From assembly GCA_024400125.1 (NCBI GenBank), contig JAKSNG010000020.1, forward strand, positions 1 to 33,840: a DNA stretch of 33,840 nt, written 5' to 3'. Position 1 is the first letter of the stretch. Each line of letters starts with the position of its first letter. A model generated the notes under the pieces. That model made no database searches, was not told the DNA's origin, and saw only the letters and a program-made list of their open reading frames with translations. A program made the translations under genes and the position numbers. This stretch comes from Paludibacteraceae bacterium (GTDB lineage: Bacteria; Bacteroidota; Bacteroidia; Bacteroidales; Paludibacteraceae). Shown here piece by piece: positions 6,510-15,033 of the stretch.

Positions 6510-8036
6510 TTACTTCAAGTTTTCGTAGTACGTCTCCGCATTACGCTTCGAGATATGAAGCTGTTCCTCGGTCAAGTCAGGGATAACCAGACGTGTGCCT
6601 TGAGGAATATAATTAGGAGTCTTCAACGTATTACGGTTAGCTTCGTAAACGAATACCCAGCAATAAGTATTACCATAGTACTTACGTGCAATGCCAGCTA
6701 AAGTCAGTCCTTCAGGAGCAGTAATCACTCCATCCACACGTTCTTCACGAGCTTGTGCAGCAGCAGCTTCAATCTGCGCTTCACGCTCATCGTTAGCTTG
6801 CTTAATCTCACCAAAGTCTGCGCAATTCATCAAGCGAATATCGCAACGGCGATTAGGTGAGTAAGCGCCCGTGCTACGACCACCTACTACAATACCCTTG
6901 CCAGAATATGTGATACGACTTGGGTCGATGCGGTATTCTTCAACCAGTTCGTCACGGACGTTGCGAGCACGTGCATAGCCTAAGTTATCATTCAACTCTT
7001 CAGAACCGGTATTGTCACAACGACCAATAATCTCAGCACACAAGGACTCATCATCCATCATGCGAGTAGCAATCTGCTGCACATCAATCAAAGCCTTGTC
7101 GTCCAAGTTATTATCGTTGTTAGCAAAATATACGAAGAAGTAATTATCCTCATTATATGATTGAACAGCAGCCGTAGCTTGACTCATCATATAGACAGTG
7201 TCTTTGTTGATAACAACAACCGTGTCTTTCTGACGATTCTTATTGCCATCACCCATACCGTATGCAAAGCCAGAGATATTCTTCAAGTGAGTTTTCTTAA
7301 CTGCAGCCAGTTTGAAACGAAGATGCAACGATACATCAAAGATACCATCATTATTCTTAGATGCCACAGACGTAGGTCCACGACCATCCACATCGTCTCT
7401 TACATAATAAGCATACGTTCCACGAACGCCCAACGAAACTACGCGACCTAAGTTAAAGTCAAACATTGTACCTGCCAACAGATATGCTCCATCATGGAAC
7501 TTATCATGAGACATTGGGGCATAGTCAGCAGTATGGTAACGTGTATAATCAGGATAATAAACGCTATTCTTGAACCAGCCATAACCGCCGCCGACAAACA
7601 AGTCCCAACCAAAGATTTTCTTTTGTGAACGGGGGAAACATGCAGAAATCAAGTCAAAGCCCAAATAAGCCTGTGCACGATGCATCATACCATTCAGCAG
7701 CACATCTGCATTACCAGGTTTACCAAAGACCTTATACCAATCATAGTTATACTCCAAGCCCAAATACCACATTGGAGTTAAGTTGCACTCCAAAGACAAG
7801 GCTGCAGATGGCATCCAAATCGGGTGCTTCATCTCCGAAGCAAAGTCACCGTCAAAAGAGTTAAAACCTGCACTCAAACCAATCGTCCAACGTGCAAACT
7901 CGGGAGCAACGCCACTTGCGTTCTCTTCCAAATCATAAGGGTGAGCTCCCTTAATCTGTGTTTCTTCTTGTTCAGCAGCATATAAACCAAGCGTCAAAAC
8001 CAAGGCTAACACTGCGAGGATAGATTTTTTATACAT
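6510..8036 (-). CDS. OmpA-family outer membrane protein with C-terminal LysM domain
   Basis: A 508-residue envelope protein that likely ties the outer membrane to peptidoglycan. It has a signal peptide (about 1-20, MYKKSILAVLALVLTLGLYA) and then an outer-membrane beta-barrel-like region (about 45-255) with alternating aromatic strands. An OmpA C-terminal domain (about 298-405) follows, with GRCDNTGSEELNDNLGYARARNV and the closing NRRCDIRL. After an Ala/Glu-rich linker comes a LysM module (about 444-495, LTLAGIARKYYGN...IPQGTRLVIP). Two peptidoglycan-binding modules in one chain is the notable point. It has its own promoter (8079-8109), divergent from pta, and a hairpin just after the stop. 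Confidence 0.93.
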   Translation of the reverse strand: MYKKSILAVLALVLTLGLYAAEQEETQIKGAHPYDLEENASGVAPEFARWTIGLSAGFNSFDGDFASEMKHPIWMPSAALSLECNLTPMWYLGLEYNYDWYKVFGKPGNADVLLNGMMHRAQAYLGFDLISACFPRSQKKIFGWDLFVGGGYGWFKNSVYYPDYTRYHTADYAPMSHDKFHDGAYLLAGTMFDFNLGRVVSLGVRGTYAYYVRDDVDGRGPTSVASKNNDGIFDVSLHLRFKLAAVKKTHLKNISGFAYGMGDGNKNRQKDTVVVINKDTVYMMSQATAAVQSYNEDNYFFVYFANNDNNLDDKALIDVQQIATRMMDDESLCAEIIGRCDNTGSEELNDNLGYARARNVRDELVEEYRIDPSRITYSGKGIVVGGRSTGAYSPNRRCDIRLMNCADFGEIKQANDEREAQIEAAAAQAREERVDGVITAPEGLTLAGIARKYYGNTYCWVFVYEANRNTLKTPNYIPQGTRLVIPDLTEEQLHISKRNAETYYENLK

Positions 8037-8078
8037 AGTTTTTAGGTATTATTTCGTTCGAATAATCAAAATTGCCTG

Positions 8079-8109
8079 CAAAAGTACACATTTTTTTTGA
8101 ATTACACAA
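8079..8109 (-). promoter_or_regulatory. Promoter of the OmpA-LysM gene
   Basis: On the minus strand, TTG (8109-8107) is followed after 20 bases by TACTTTTG (8086-8079), the Bacteroidota promoter consensus. The predicted leader, about 35 bases, contains a small hairpin ATTATT/AATAAT (8048-8066). The promoter is divergent from, and 37 bases away from, the pta promoter. Confidence 0.8.
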
Positions 8110-8146
8110 ATTTTTTAATAAAAAAATGCATTTTTTTCTGTTTTTT

Positions 8147-8177
8147 TTGCAGAACTCGATTTTTTTTAGTACCTTTG
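8147..8177 (+). promoter_or_regulatory. Promoter of pta-ackA
   Basis: TTG at 8147-8149, a 20-base spacer, and TACCTTTG at 8170-8177 match the Bacteroidota consensus. The surrounding 8091-8170 is dominated by long T tracts, which may bend the DNA. The start site should be near 8184, supporting the ATG at 8208 over the in-frame upstream ATG at 8097. Confidence 0.82.
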
Positions 8178-8207
8178 CGCCGAAATACAAATATAAAATT
8201 CTGCACA

Positions 8208-9206
8208 ATGGATATACTTCAACAAATGATAGCACGGGCGAAGGCCAACCCACAACGGATTGTGTTGCCCGAGGGAGACGAACCCCGCACGCTGGAGGCC
8301 GCGGACATCCTACTAAAAGACGAATTGGCTCAAATCATTTTGATTGGCAATGTGGACAAAATCAATCAAATGGCACAAGAGAATGGATATAAATATATCC
8401 ATCGTGCGACGATTATTGACCCATTGACTCATCCTAAGATGCCTGTGTACGCAAATCTCCTTTATGAATTGCGTAAAGCCAAAGGCATGACCGAAGAAGA
8501 GGCAGCTCGCAAGGCGCAAGACCCACTGTATTTAGGTTGCCTTATGATTAAAGCCGGCGATGCCGATGGCGAAGTGGCAGGTGCTCGCGGAACAACCGCA
8601 GACACCATCCGTCCCGCGTTCCAAATACTACGTACTCGCCCAGGCGTTAGCATCGTCAGCGGTGCATTCTTAATGCTTACTCCTGCTAAGCAATTGGGCG
8701 AAGATGGTGTGTTAGTATTTGCAGACTGTGCAGTCAACCCTTGCCCTAATGCACAAGAGTTGGCACAAATAGCCATCACAACGGCAGAGACGACTCGTTC
8801 TCTCGTTGGTATAGAGCCACGTATAGCTATGCTATCTTTCTCAACCAAAGGTAGCGCTAAGCACGAATTGATTGACAAAGTAACAGAAGCCACACGCATT
8901 GCCAAAGAACTTGCACCAGATTTGCAAATAGACGGAGAACTGCAAGTAGATGCCGCTTTAGTGGAACGCGTAGCCGCATCCAAAGCTCCTGAATCCCCCA
9001 TTGCTGGCAAAGCCAATGTGTTGGTATTTCCTGACCTGCAAGCAGGAAACATAGGATACAAACTGGTAGAGCGCTTCTCAGGTGCAGATGCAATAGGTCC
9101 TATCCTGCAAGGCATAGCCGCCCCTGTCAATGACCTTAGCCGCGGATGCAAAGTGCAAGACATCGTGACTATGGTGGTAATAACTGCTAATCAAGCAATC
9201 AAGTAA
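8208..9206 (+). CDS. pta: Phosphate acetyltransferase
   Basis: A 332-residue Pta interconverting acetyl-CoA and acetyl phosphate, the first step of acetate formation. It is the short single-domain form, without the N-terminal BioD/DRTGG regions of E. coli Pta. Recognisable family blocks are GDADGEVAGARGTTADTIRPA, SGAFLML, FADCAVNPCPNAQELAQIA, and the C-terminal VLVFPDLQAGNIGYKLVER plus GCKVQDIV. The frame is open from 8097, but the promoter at 8147-8177 lies inside that extension and the extension is low-complexity, so the start is set at 8208. ackA follows after 44 bases and completes the acetate pathway. Confidence 0.97.
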   Translation: MDILQQMIARAKANPQRIVLPEGDEPRTLEAADILLKDELAQIILIGNVDKINQMAQENGYKYIHRATIIDPLTHPKMPVYANLLYELRKAKGMTEEEAARKAQDPLYLGCLMIKAGDADGEVAGARGTTADTIRPAFQILRTRPGVSIVSGAFLMLTPAKQLGEDGVLVFADCAVNPCPNAQELAQIAITTAETTRSLVGIEPRIAMLSFSTKGSAKHELIDKVTEATRIAKELAPDLQIDGELQVDAALVERVAASKAPESPIAGKANVLVFPDLQAGNIGYKLVERFSGADAIGPILQGIAAPVNDLSRGCKVQDIVTMVVITANQAIK

Positions 9207-9250
9207 AACTTAACCATTAAAATAATATCGTAATTCGTAAATCCTACTGT

Positions 9251-10441
9251 ATGAAGATTTTAGTATTGAACTGCGGTTCGTCGTCCATCAAGTACGCGCT
9301 GTACAATATGGACAATCACAAAGTGATGGCTGCCGGTGGCGCAGAACGTGTTGGTATCGAAGGTGCATTCGTAAAAGTGAAACTACCTAACGGAGAAAAG
9401 CTGAAAGTAATGCACGAAATGCTCGATCACACCGAAGGTATCAACTTCATTTTATCCTTGCTAATGGACCCCGAACATGGTGCTATTAAATCGCTTAAAG
9501 AGATTGATGCTGTTGGACACCGTATGGTTCATGGCGGTGAGAAATTTAAGCAGTCCGTACTAATCACCGAAGATGTGATTCGTGAGTTTGAGGCTGTAAG
9601 CGACCTCGCTCCACTACATAATCCAGCAAACTTGATGGGTATTCGTGCCATTCAAAAACTGATGCCACACTTGCCACAAGTAGGCGTATTTGACACCTCT
9701 TTCCATCAAACTATGCCAGACTACGCATATATGTACGCAGTTCCATACGAATTATATAAGAAATATGGTATCCGCCGCTATGGTTTTCACGGAACAAGTC
9801 ACCGTTACGTGAGCGCACGCGCATGCGAATTCCTTAATGTTCCTATGGACAAACAGCGCATCATCACCTGCCACATTGGTAACGGAGCTTCCTTGGCGGC
9901 TATTAAATATGGCAAGTGCATTGACACTACGATGGGACTGACTCCATTGGAGGGATTGATGATGGGTACACGCTCAGGCGATATTGACGGTGGCGCCATC
10001 ACCTACCTGCAGAAGAAAATGGACCTCGATCCAGACCAAATGTCCAACTTCCTCAATAAACAATGTGGCGTGAGTGGATTGACACAAATATCGCCCGACA
10101 TGCGCGACATTGAAGCCGCAGCTAAAGATGGCAACGATATTGCACGTTTGGCATTGGATATGTACACCTACCGCATCCGCAAATACATTGGCGCCTTTGC
10201 CGCAGCCATGGGAGGAGTGGATATCATCATCCTAACAGCTGGTGTAGGCGAAAACCAAGTGGGTATTCGCGCTCGCGCATTTGAAGGTCTGGAGTTCTTA
10301 GGCATTCGCATTGACGAGACACAAAATAAGATTCGTGGCGAAGAAGTAGTTATCTCTACCCCAGACAGCAAAGTCAAAGTGGTAGTTATCCCTACTGACG
10401 AAGAATTGATGATTGCGAAAGATACAATGGCATTGGTATGA
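9251..10441 (+). CDS. ackA: Acetate kinase
   Basis: Converts acetyl phosphate and ADP to acetate and ATP in the cytoplasm, yielding fermentative ATP together with Pta. Its 396 residues are normal for the family. Signatures are the N-terminal phosphate-binding LNCGSSSIKYALY (about 5-17), GFHGTSHRYVS with the catalytic region, CHIGNGASLAAI, DTTMGLTPLEGLMMGTRSGDID, and GVGENQVGIR near the C-terminus. The stop TGA overlaps the start of the next gene as ATGA, so a GH13 enzyme is translationally coupled to it. Confidence 0.98.
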   Translation: MKILVLNCGSSSIKYALYNMDNHKVMAAGGAERVGIEGAFVKVKLPNGEKLKVMHEMLDHTEGINFILSLLMDPEHGAIKSLKEIDAVGHRMVHGGEKFKQSVLITEDVIREFEAVSDLAPLHNPANLMGIRAIQKLMPHLPQVGVFDTSFHQTMPDYAYMYAVPYELYKKYGIRRYGFHGTSHRYVSARACEFLNVPMDKQRIITCHIGNGASLAAIKYGKCIDTTMGLTPLEGLMMGTRSGDIDGGAITYLQKKMDLDPDQMSNFLNKQCGVSGLTQISPDMRDIEAAAKDGNDIARLALDMYTYRIRKYIGAFAAAMGGVDIIILTAGVGENQVGIRARAFEGLEFLGIRIDETQNKIRGEEVVISTPDSKVKVVVIPTDEELMIAKDTMALV

Positions 10442-12096
10442 AACCTATCATTTATCAATTATTCCCGCGTACGTTTACCAATTACAACGAGACGCGCAAA
10501 CACAATGGCACCAAAGAAGAAAATGGCTGTGGCAAATTAGTGGACATCACCCCTAAAGCCCTCAAAGCTATTCAAGACTTGGGTGTAACCCATGTTTGGT
10601 ACACTGGTATTATCCGCCATGCAACAGCGGAATATAATCATCCAGCTATTACTAAAGGTAAAGCTGGTAGCCCATATGCTATTACAGACTACTACGATGT
10701 AGATCCAGATTTAGCGAAGGACGAATCCAAACGTATGGAAGAGTTTGAGGCATTAGTGGAACGCACCCATAAACAAGGACTTCAAGTAATAATTGATTTT
10801 GTACCTAACCACGTATCGCGTGAATATAAATCGCTTTGCAAACCCAAAGGTGTGAAAGATTTAGGTGCAAATGACCATCCCGAATGGGCATTTTCACCAC
10901 TCAATAACTTCTATTACATTCCTAACGAAGCTTTTGCTCCTAATTTTGAGATTGGCGACTATCACGAATTTCCAGCTAAAGTGACTGGCAACGACTGCTT
11001 TACAGCCAGCCCATCCGAATCTGACTGGTACGAAACAGTCAAACTCAATTATGGTGTATTCTACCAAGGCGGAGGAGAAAAACAATTTGACCCCATTCCT
11101 GACACATGGACCAAGATGCGACATATCTTGCTCTTCTGGGTAAAGAAAGGCGTAGATGCTTTCCGTGTTGATATGGCAGAAATGGTCCCTATCGAGTTTT
11201 GGCGGTGGGTAATAGCCGAAGTACACAAGAAATATAAGCACGTACAATTCCTTGCCGAAGCCTATAACCCCTACTCCTATCGCGATTTTATTGCCGCAGG
11301 TTTTGATTACCTCTACGACAAAGTCGGTATGTACGATTACCTACGTGGTGTAACCAGTAAAAACTGGGCAGTGGAAGGTATTACACAACATTGGATGGCA
11401 GTGGATGACATCCGTGAGCACATGCTCTATTTCTTGGAGAATCATGACGAACAACGTATTGCCAGCGGATTCTTCTGCGGACGTGGACGTTGTGCAGAAC
11501 CTGCTATGATTGTGGCTGCCACTTTAGGTACTAACCCCGTACTGATTTGGGCAGGTCAAGAATTGGGCGAAAAAGCCATGGACGCAGAGGGATTCTCTGG
11601 CGTAGATGGTCGCACTACAATTTTTGACTATTGGGGTATCAAGTCATTACAAGCATGGGCTAATCATGGCAAATTCGATGGCAAAAATCTCACAGATGAG
11701 CAAAAGAACTTACGTGATTTCTACCAACGCTTACTGCGTTTAGCGCGAGATAATAAAGCCATCAATGCCGGTCAAATGTACGATTTGGAATATGCACAAG
11801 GCGAAGGGTTTAATCGTCATGAGCAATTTGCTTTCCTTCGCAAGTACGAAGACGAAGTGCTCCTGATGGTTTTGAACTTCGATGACCGCGAAGTGAACGT
11901 ACCCATCACCATTCCTGAAGACGCATTCCAATACTTGCAGCAACCTCAATGGAAACAAGCTACCGCTGTCGATATGTTGAGTGACAAGAAGTACACACTT
12001 TGCTTTGCAGTCAGCGATGAACCGTTCCGCATCACCTTGCCCGCATGGACAGGAGCTATCTTAAAGATTAAAGAGTCGAAAACAAAAACAAGATGA
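10438..12096 (+). CDS. GH13 alpha-amylase family enzyme, cytoplasmic
   Basis: A 552-residue glycoside hydrolase family 13 protein. The (beta/alpha)8-barrel motifs are present: DFVPNHV (region I), FRVDMAE with nucleophile Asp245, LAEAY with acid/base Glu274, and ENHDEQR with transition-state Asp337. No signal peptide is visible, so it should act on intracellular alpha-glucans or oligosaccharides. A C-terminal beta domain (about 445-545, LLMVLNFDDREVNVPI) is typical. Exact specificity (hydrolase or transglycosylase) is not clear. It overlaps ackA (ATGA) upstream and the UbiA-type gene (ATGA, 12093-12096) downstream, linking sugar breakdown to acetate formation in one transcript. Confidence 0.92.
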   Translation: MKPIIYQLFPRTFTNYNETRKHNGTKEENGCGKLVDITPKALKAIQDLGVTHVWYTGIIRHATAEYNHPAITKGKAGSPYAITDYYDVDPDLAKDESKRMEEFEALVERTHKQGLQVIIDFVPNHVSREYKSLCKPKGVKDLGANDHPEWAFSPLNNFYYIPNEAFAPNFEIGDYHEFPAKVTGNDCFTASPSESDWYETVKLNYGVFYQGGGEKQFDPIPDTWTKMRHILLFWVKKGVDAFRVDMAEMVPIEFWRWVIAEVHKKYKHVQFLAEAYNPYSYRDFIAAGFDYLYDKVGMYDYLRGVTSKNWAVEGITQHWMAVDDIREHMLYFLENHDEQRIASGFFCGRGRCAEPAMIVAATLGTNPVLIWAGQELGEKAMDAEGFSGVDGRTTIFDYWGIKSLQAWANHGKFDGKNLTDEQKNLRDFYQRLLRLARDNKAINAGQMYDLEYAQGEGFNRHEQFAFLRKYEDEVLLMVLNFDDREVNVPITIPEDAFQYLQQPQWKQATAVDMLSDKKYTLCFAVSDEPFRITLPAWTGAILKIKESKTKTR

Positions 12097-13067
12097 GGGA
12101 CTATTGGAGACTGATACGCTGGCAGAATCTGCTGTTTTTAGGTATTCTCATTTGGGTAATGGAAAAGTGGGTAGCTACTCCTTTATTAGAGGCTATTCGT
12201 TTCGGTGAAGTGTTACCGTGGTGGTTGTTAGTACTACTGATAATCGCTTCTATTTGTACCGCTGCAGGGGGATACATCATCAATGACTATTTCGATGTCA
12301 AGATAGACCGCATCAATCGACCAGACAAACTGATTGTGACGCAAACCATCAGCAAGGACCAGGCAATGTGGTTATATCGAATTGTGACGGCTATCGGCGT
12401 CATCTCTGGATTAGTAACCGCTTGGATTGTGCGTTCGATGCCATTGGCTATTATCTATATCATCGTTCCAGGCTTGCTGTGGTTCTATTCGTCAAGTTAT
12501 AAACGACAATTGATATTGGGCAATCTCATCGTCGCCTTTGTCTCTGCCATTGCACCGCTGATTGTTGCATTAACTAATGTGGCTTATTTGGAGAAACATT
12601 TTGCCATGGTTATGCCCTATCTCTCTATCCAACACGACTTGATGGTATGGTTAGGCGCATTTGCACTCTTTGCGTTTCTGACAACTTGGATACGCGAAAT
12701 TATCAAAGACCTACAAGACCAAGCAGGCGATCGCGAATTAGAATGTCATACTTTACCTATCGTTTGGGGAGAGACTTGGACGAAAGTGATTGTCACACTA
12801 TTGTTACTCATTACTGCAGGGCTCATCGCTTGGATAGGTTTTGGTGTACTGCCATTTGCCCATAATTGGATGAGCCTGACGTGCCGCTACATCGTGTTTG
12901 GCTTGTTCATACCACTCGCTTGCGAGATTTGGTTACTTTGGGCTGCACGAATTCCTTCTGAATATCGTCACGCACAACTGCTTATGAAGTTTATCATGTT
13001 CTTGGGTGTCCTCTTTGCCTTTGTAATCAAGACTACCCTACCCGCCACTATAACTATTCTTCAATAA
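12093..13067 (+). CDS. UbiA-family prenyltransferase
   Basis: A 324-residue polytopic membrane protein with about eight hydrophobic segments. The two Asp-rich motifs of the UbiA superfamily are present: NDYFDVKIDRINRP (about 64-77) and KDLQDQAGD (about 205-213), which bind prenyl diphosphate through Mg2+. Bacteroidota homologues are often annotated as geranylgeranylglycerol-phosphate geranylgeranyltransferase-like; menaquinone (MenA-like) or other quinone or lipid roles are possible, and substrate cannot be decided here. It overlaps the GH13 gene by 4 bases and Maf by 1 base. Confidence 0.88.
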   Translation: MRDYWRLIRWQNLLFLGILIWVMEKWVATPLLEAIRFGEVLPWWLLVLLIIASICTAAGGYIINDYFDVKIDRINRPDKLIVTQTISKDQAMWLYRIVTAIGVISGLVTAWIVRSMPLAIIYIIVPGLLWFYSSSYKRQLILGNLIVAFVSAIAPLIVALTNVAYLEKHFAMVMPYLSIQHDLMVWLGAFALFAFLTTWIREIIKDLQDQAGDRELECHTLPIVWGETWTKVIVTLLLLITAGLIAWIGFGVLPFAHNWMSLTCRYIVFGLFIPLACEIWLLWAARIPSEYRHAQLLMKFIMFLGVLFAFVIKTTLPATITILQ

Positions 13068-13645
13068 TGCGTATTATTCTTGGTTCTCAATCACCACGTC
13101 GCCGTGAGCTTATGGCAGGATTAGACATTCCTTTCTCTGCCGTTAATATTGATGCTGACGAATCCTATCCTGCACATTTGCAAAAAGGAGAAATTCCTAC
13201 CTATATCTCTCGTGCTAAGGCACAAGCATATACCAAACATTTGCAGCCTGAAGACATACTCATTACGGCTGACACCATCGTTTGGATAGAGGGGAAGATG
13301 TTGGGTAAACCGCACTCCGAAGACGAAGCCAAACAGATGCTTCGCGCCCTATCTGGCAAAACACACCAAGTGTACACTGGCGTAACCTTGACACATTATG
13401 ATGCCAATGGTCAAGTGCAAATGGACAGTTTTGTGGATCAGACAGATGTAACTTTCAGGGAATTATCCGACAAAGACATCGACTACTATGTCGCCAGTTA
13501 TAAACCTCTCGATAAAGCAGGTGCATACGGTGTACAGGAGTTTATCGGTTATATCGGAGTCACCCACCTGAACGGTTCGTACTATAATGTGATGGGATTC
13601 CCTGTCGCTCGCGTCTATGAGGCCCTTCAGAGAATGATTGTTTGA
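13067..13645 (+). CDS. maf: Maf family nucleoside triphosphate pyrophosphatase
   Basis: A 192-residue Maf/YhdE-like enzyme that hydrolyses non-canonical or dTTP/UTP-type nucleotides to monophosphate and pyrophosphate. Diagnostic motifs are the N-terminal GSQSPRRRELM (6-16), the mid-protein SRAKAQAY and ITADTIVW (about 66-73), GKPHSEDEAKQML, and GKTHQVYTG. The ATG shares its A with the TAA stop of the prenyltransferase gene. It is the last gene of the plus-strand run from pta; its 3' end overlaps the convergent nuclease gene by 19 bases. Confidence 0.95.
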   Translation: MRIILGSQSPRRRELMAGLDIPFSAVNIDADESYPAHLQKGEIPTYISRAKAQAYTKHLQPEDILITADTIVWIEGKMLGKPHSEDEAKQMLRALSGKTHQVYTGVTLTHYDANGQVQMDSFVDQTDVTFRELSDKDIDYYVASYKPLDKAGAYGVQEFIGYIGVTHLNGSYYNVMGFPVARVYEALQRMIV

Positions 13646-15033
13646 CCTCGTTTAGGAATCTCTATTCCACGGAAACCAGCCTCATATAGATGATCTTTGT
13701 AAGCCTCTTGCGCTTTACTTTCACCATGTACAATAAACGTACGACGGATGCCTTCTACATTCTGGCTGCGTGATATATAATCTATCATTTCGCGATAATC
13801 ACCATGTCCCGAAAATCCCTCTATCTTAGTCACTTGTGCCTTAATCTTATGGTCAAAACCAAAGATACTAACCCACTTTAGACTGGGATCTTGAATGCGT
13901 GCTCCTAATGATGTAGGTGTACAATACCCGACTATCAAAATGGTGCAATTCGGGTCAGATATATGATTAGCCACATGGTGTTTGATTCGTCCAGCTTCTA
14001 ACATACCACTTGCTGAAATAACAATACACGGTTCTTCCGAATGGTTCAATGCCTTACTCTCATTGATGTCCGTGATATAACGCAGTGTATTGAAGCCAAA
14101 TGGATCATCATCAAACCGCATACAATCCTGCACCTCCTCATTCAACGCATCCGTGTACATACGGAAAATATGTGTAGCATTAACCGACAACGGTGAATCA
14201 ACATAGACCTTAATAGCCGGCAAATGACCCTCGTTATAGAGTTTATTCAGCACATAAACAATCTCTTGTGTACGTCCAACAGAGAAAGACGGAATAAGTA
14301 GTTTACCTTTACGATGAACACATGTGTCCTCTACAATACCTAATAACTCTTCTTCGCTGACCATTGTATCCTCATGCAAACGATTTCCATAGGTTGATTC
14401 ACAAATCAGATAATCACATTGTGGGAAAAGTTGTGGAGCACACAAGATATGACTATGCTGACGCCCCAAGTCTCCTGTATAAGCGATTCGTTTCCATTCA
14501 TCGTGCTCACGGATATCTAAACTGACAACCGCAGACCCTAACATGTGTCCTGAATTGGTAAAAGTCACATACACATCATCGCACACACGGAAACGATGGT
14601 CATAATCCACAGTAACAAACAGTTTCATTGCTCGTTCCACATGATTGCCATCATAGAGAGGATCCACTTTAGGCTGATGCAGACGGTCCATCTTTTTGTT
14701 ATACCAACGCACATCCTGCGCTTGAATATAAGCAGTATCCATCAGCATGATTGCACACAAGTCACGCGTAGCTGGTGTCGAGATAATCTCACCTCGAAAC
14801 CCCATTCGATAGATGTATGGAATCAATCCCGAATGGTCAATATGCGCATGGGAAAGAATGACATAATCCAGTTCCTTTGGATCAAAGCCCAAGTCTCTGT
14901 TTGAGGCATCGGTCTCCATTCCTTTGCCTTGATACATACCACAATCGAGTAAAATACGTTTACCAGCCTCGGTGGTAATCAAATGTTTGCTGCCCGTCAC
15001 CTCTTCGGCAGCGCCTAGAAATTGCAGTTTCAT
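13627..15033 (-). CDS. MBL-fold beta-CASP metallo-hydrolase (putative RNase)
   Basis: A 468-residue metallo-beta-lactamase-fold protein with the beta-CASP insertion, related to CPSF-73/YSH1-like and archaeal or bacterial RNA-processing nucleases. It shows HAHIDHSG (residues 62-69, zinc ligands), YTGDLG, ESTYG (beta-CASP motif A), the GKLLIPSFSVGRTQE block, SASGMLEAGRIKHH (motif B) and FIVHGE (motif C), plus GFSGHGD. Its N-terminus MKLQFLGAAEEVTGS is the canonical start. Likely a cytoplasmic RNA nuclease; the target is unknown. The start lies 74 bases inside the 3' end of glsB, an unusually long same-strand overlap. Confidence 0.93.
   Translation of the reverse strand: MKLQFLGAAEEVTGSKHLITTEAGKRILLDCGMYQGKGMETDASNRDLGFDPKELDYVILSHAHIDHSGLIPYIYRMGFRGEIISTPATRDLCAIMLMDTAYIQAQDVRWYNKKMDRLHQPKVDPLYDGNHVERAMKLFVTVDYDHRFRVCDDVYVTFTNSGHMLGSAVVSLDIREHDEWKRIAYTGDLGRQHSHILCAPQLFPQCDYLICESTYGNRLHEDTMVSEEELLGIVEDTCVHRKGKLLIPSFSVGRTQEIVYVLNKLYNEGHLPAIKVYVDSPLSVNATHIFRMYTDALNEEVQDCMRFDDDPFGFNTLRYITDINESKALNHSEEPCIVISASGMLEAGRIKHHVANHISDPNCTILIVGYCTPTSLGARIQDPSLKWVSIFGFDHKIKAQVTKIEGFSGHGDYREMIDYISRSQNVEGIRRTFIVHGESKAQEAYKDHLYEAGFRGIEIPKRGQTIIL

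Noticed and set aside
8041..8170. Small plus- and minus-strand open frames between the OmpA and pta genes
   Set aside because: They are homopolymer-rich readings of promoter DNA with no coding character.
8097..8207. N-terminal extension of Pta from an upstream in-frame ATG
   Set aside because: It contains the promoter and T-tract DNA, and translates to Phe/Lys/Cys-rich low-complexity sequence.
10438..12096. Part of a polysaccharide utilisation locus
   Set aside because: The GH13 enzyme has no signal peptide and no SusC/SusD genes are adjacent; it is embedded in the acetate operon.
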